Positions 63,701-64,000 of a stretch of 64,000 nucleotides of DNA are shown here, in pieces. This DNA comes from an uncultured Paracoccaceae bacterium (GTDB lineage: Bacteria; Pseudomonadota; Alphaproteobacteria; Rhodobacterales; Rhodobacteraceae): positions 1,039,007 to 1,103,006 of the forward strand of contig CANLPZ010000002.1 in assembly GCA_947493145.1 (NCBI GenBank), written 5' to 3'. Below the pieces are notes generated by a model. The model had not been told where the DNA came from, did no database searches, and worked only from the letters and a program-made list of their open reading frames with translations. Numbering within the stretch: the stretch's first letter is position 1; each line of letters starts with the position of its first letter. A program made the translations under genes and the position numbers.

Positions 63701-64000
63701 CGACGATCGAAGCCACCTATGTTGTGACACAAGCGGACATTGATGCAGGCACTGATATTACCAACACGGCGACGGCGACGGGGATGCCGGCGGGCGGCGT
63801 TTTGACCGATCCGAGTGCGGATGCGGTGGTCGATCTGGAAGACCGCGCCCCCGGTTTGAGTGTTTTGAAGGATGTTGATGTTGGCGTTTTGTCTGGTCCT
63901 GGTGTTTTGACGTATACGATTGAGGTTGAGAACACGGGGAATGTGACGCTGACCAATCCAGTTGTGACGGATAGTTTGAGCCAAGGGTCGAGTGGTTTGG
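57793..64000 (+). CDS. Giant secreted DUF11-repeat protein (3' end outside window)
   Basis: The frame from the GTG at 57793 (GGGGA 6 bp upstream) is open to the window end: over 2069 codons, no stop. A GTG at 57772 is an alternative. Order: signal peptide ending near TAEAQA (residue ~40); a ~200-residue beta-rich N-domain; a DUF11-like domain (58500-58915); a propeller-like domain beginning CDGNIYQVQSG (58950-59650), resembling DUF6923; a cadherin-like Ig domain (59640-59945); then ten DUF11-type repeats of ~110-150 residues starting at about 59947, 60310, 60661, 60997, 61381, 61834, 62239, 62635, 63049 and 63442, and an eleventh cut by the edge at 63847. Each ends in a TVTQADIDAG-type motif. 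DGDGD-type acidic loops may bind calcium. It is probably a surface or biofilm adhesin. Confidence 0.9.
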   Translation, partial: MIRHSCSSFFCRLKDNAIASLSGTLFSSFLALLPVTAEAQATSAPSISGTYGFNTPLGGSSSGTNNTVNLTGLGGHLDRTFDFTASFTGAPPTVGPFWTGGVRFLDDDTLFLQPRNIAGAGDFLTYDFSFSDTIYGFEMRGDGFDFCDSTVINAFHKGVQVDVDLDWVTIPTGAGSTMEKSKSGLGVYVEGVDNGTAEFFELAIPLTVPIDQIVLAPSRKDCLVTGNMTLTYSDFAWAVADVELVKTSTYNDQTGNGGSTDDTITYTFEVTNTGSTNLTNVVVSEDSFTGAGGSPTINFVSGTAGSSPGLLLPGGTLTYAATYNVAPADVGTDVVNSAVVSALPEGASAGQDEITDVSSPVPDGSDGPTTTAVPENSVSSLPPFPCDGNIYQVQSGQLRIFDPITSTYTNVGTNQGSYNAAAFNPSDGYAYASQSNRIIRIGSDGNTETVFTFDPSIGTFSGDIDNNNNMYLRRNTNSFRVLDLTAVPGTYSSAPYPYTQIDFTGVGGGTPPSGGPADVAYVLDGGTEYLIGLSGGRLFRYNITTLEKERLNMPGLPSGGYGATWTDSTGRLFTFRNSSGVLYEIFDFTGPNPTFQQVATGVPSGNNDGFSCALAPFPNLAPLAQDDKFDTDVNMAVSGNVMDDNGNGVDSDAEVGTLTVSTTLVAEPTNGTVTINSDGTFTYTPDTNFVGEDTFTYTLIDAAGLTATATVTICVNGDIEFTVDKQQTGGPAPATAAGDVIAYEITLENTGDVPLTDVTPLDTLPDGAAGTLSGPTESDASGTAGTLDVGETWVYTISYTVTQDDIDAGTPLVNAVSVTTDETGSTPVTSDATTPITQSPSLSVLKDVDVGVLSGPGVLTYTIEVENTGNVTLTNPVVTDSLSQGSSGLVLTSGPTLSANGDGDLDLDVGETWEYTATYSVDQAGIDDGATILNNFEFATDQATESDDAQTTITQSPAMSFDKRLTSGSATTFEAVGDVIDYEFEITNAGNVTLPGPFSISDDTITGAITCAAGPLAVGDSLLCTGSYTIQQSDLDAGAVVNTANAVDDSGTAAPSPTDTETVTGQQNPELSMVKELAAPVPTIFSDGVVLSYTFVVTNTGNVTVPSTDTLSVSDSIIAAAAISCPAIPAAGLPPLDPDGDGTPDAAVEGVNQLTCTASYTITADDVALGSVTNVATANTATTGDSASDDAIFPTNANPALSTTKTAVAGLDFAAVGDLITYEYVVTNTGGAAFAEPITLTDDKALTVVSTVNGTAAGTAVAANAPFTCWAPTAGTDPTFTPDPAWVDATSGPFNGETVTCQASYAVTQADLDAGEVLNEVVAETEYPAAGGTAVSSPVADETVAADAMPMLELSKTAVPDADVAVGDTVTYTYEVYNSGNVTLTGVSASDSNHSGSGSLSTLGGDTITTNSNGDSADAAANGIIDTLAPGDRATFTATYVVTQADVDAGAAITNDATATGTPAAGVLSDPMTSESVDLEDPAPVLTLGKVASATTDVSVGQVILYTYTIANTGNVTITDATVSDVHSGTGTLTSLGADAITVNSNLLSSDTAVDGSIDVLAPGDTATFTASYAVTQADIDAGSDITNTATATGTPPVGSTLTDPTADEVVELEPRLPSLGLTKIATPDADVAVGDTVTYTYTVENTGNVVIADVSVSDVHSGTGTLSAVAGEAITLNSAGLSSDAAANGSIDALAPGDTAEFSATYVVTQADIDAGSDITNTATATGTPPAGTTLTDPTADAVVTVEDDTPLMTLTKVPNETTDVALGTILSYTYTVANTGNVTITDVAVTDSNHSGSGLLTPMTGDTILVNSNGLSSDAANDGSLDVLAPGDTARFVTTYVVTQADIDAGGPITNDASATGTPARGTLTDPVADASVDLEDPAPAMTLGKAADPAVDVAVGATVTYTYTLENTGNVSISNATVSDVHSGTGTLSGFSAETITVNSNGLSADATANDGVIDVLAPGDTATIEATYVVTQADIDAGTDITNTATATGMPAGGVLTDPSADAVVDLEDRAPGLSVLKDVDVGVLSGPGVLTYTIEVENTGNVTLTNPVVTDSLSQGSSGL
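60316..60460 (+). repeat. 145-bp direct repeat, copy 1
   Basis: This stretch is nearly identical to 63856-64000: one difference (GGA versus GGC, silent) in 145 bp. The spacing is exactly 3540 bp (1180 codons), so the copies are in frame. It encodes the start of a DUF11 repeat (LSVLKDVDVGVLSGPG...). Confidence 0.95.
63856..64000 (+). repeat. 145-bp direct repeat, copy 2 (cut by window end)
   Basis: Copy of 60316-60460 that continues to the window edge, so its true length is unknown. It suggests a block of repeats has been duplicated inside the gene. Confidence 0.95.

Noticed and set aside
62842..63984. 380-codon minus-strand ORF whose start matches that of another at 59773-60444
   Set aside because: The match comes from the 145-bp DNA repeat read backwards, not from related genes.
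59947..64000. Regular repeats as a CRISPR or satellite array
   Set aside because: The period is ~330-450 bp, the units are diverged, and the whole stretch is one open frame.

Overview
The window looks like chromosomal DNA of a marine alphaproteobacterium of the Rhodobacterales (Roseobacter group). The evidence is a circularly permuted two-piece tmRNA gene, a DMSP demethylase (dmdA) followed by acuI, a trgA-trgB-cysK tellurite-type locus, an aglEFGAK alpha-glucoside operon, an alphaproteobacterial SspB, and a fumC-DUF4169-RHH mini-operon. I saw no insertion sequence, prophage or CRISPR array. Most of the window is ordinary, densely packed housekeeping and transport DNA, with many 1-4 bp stop/start overlaps.

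Layout. 1-5.2 kb: the 3' end of RNase E with a repetitive Lys/Arg-rich tail, a TusA-like protein, CcdA, and an alpha/beta-hydrolase-like membrane protein translationally coupled to a cytochrome P450. 5.4-10.3 kb: a small unknown protein, fumC with two small overlapping downstream genes (one only 59 codons), SspB, and chromate genes chrB (rhodanese fusion) and chrA. 10.4-10.8 kb: permuted ssrA (tmRNA), where a 108-codon ORF is an artefact. 10.8-13.2 kb: a DUF4345 membrane protein, an orphan polyamine-type binding protein and a FadR-type GntR regulator. 13.2-19.3 kb: a divergent operon DUF2182-DUF1326-DinB-dmdA-acuI, then a BCCT transporter. A perfect 18-bp inverted repeat lies between the regulator and this operon. 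19.4-27.8 kb: photolyase, cfa, trgA, trgB, cysK, an MscS-type channel and AlaX. 27.9 kb: tRNA-Ser(GGA). 28-39.4 kb: kynureninase, then glk, a GH1 beta-glucosidase and a LacI regulator divergent from aglEFGAK. 39.5-46.6 kb: a TRAP transporter (dctPQM) with its two-component system dctBD, divergent from an HpcH/HpaI aldolase. 46.6-49 kb: a pterin-binding methyltransferase, a MetF-like reductase and a 'virulence factor' family protein. 49.2-53.4 kb: Ppx/GppA, RlmE and tungstate uptake tupABC. 53.5-57.5 kb: glpR divergent from glpD-glpK. 57.8-64 kb: one reading frame, open to the window edge (more than 2069 codons), for a secreted protein built of DUF11-type repeats.

How the genes work together. 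DMSP is probably imported by the BCCT carrier and demethylated by DmdA, with the methyl group passing to tetrahydrofolate. AcuI detoxifies acryloyl-CoA. The folate-methyl genes at 46.6-49 kb could process the methyl-THF, but that link is inference. Alpha-glucosides enter through AglEFGK, are cleaved by AglA and phosphorylated by Glk. Glycerol-3-phosphate metabolism (GlpK, GlpD) is under GlpR with visible operator-like palindromes.

The points most worth a second look are: the DUF2182-DUF1326-DinB genes fused to the DMSP operon, with their FadR-type operator; a DctD whose AAA+ domain lacks the sigma-54 contact loop and the Walker B glutamate; and the giant DUF11 protein, with a 145-bp almost identical in-frame repeat 3540 bp apart.
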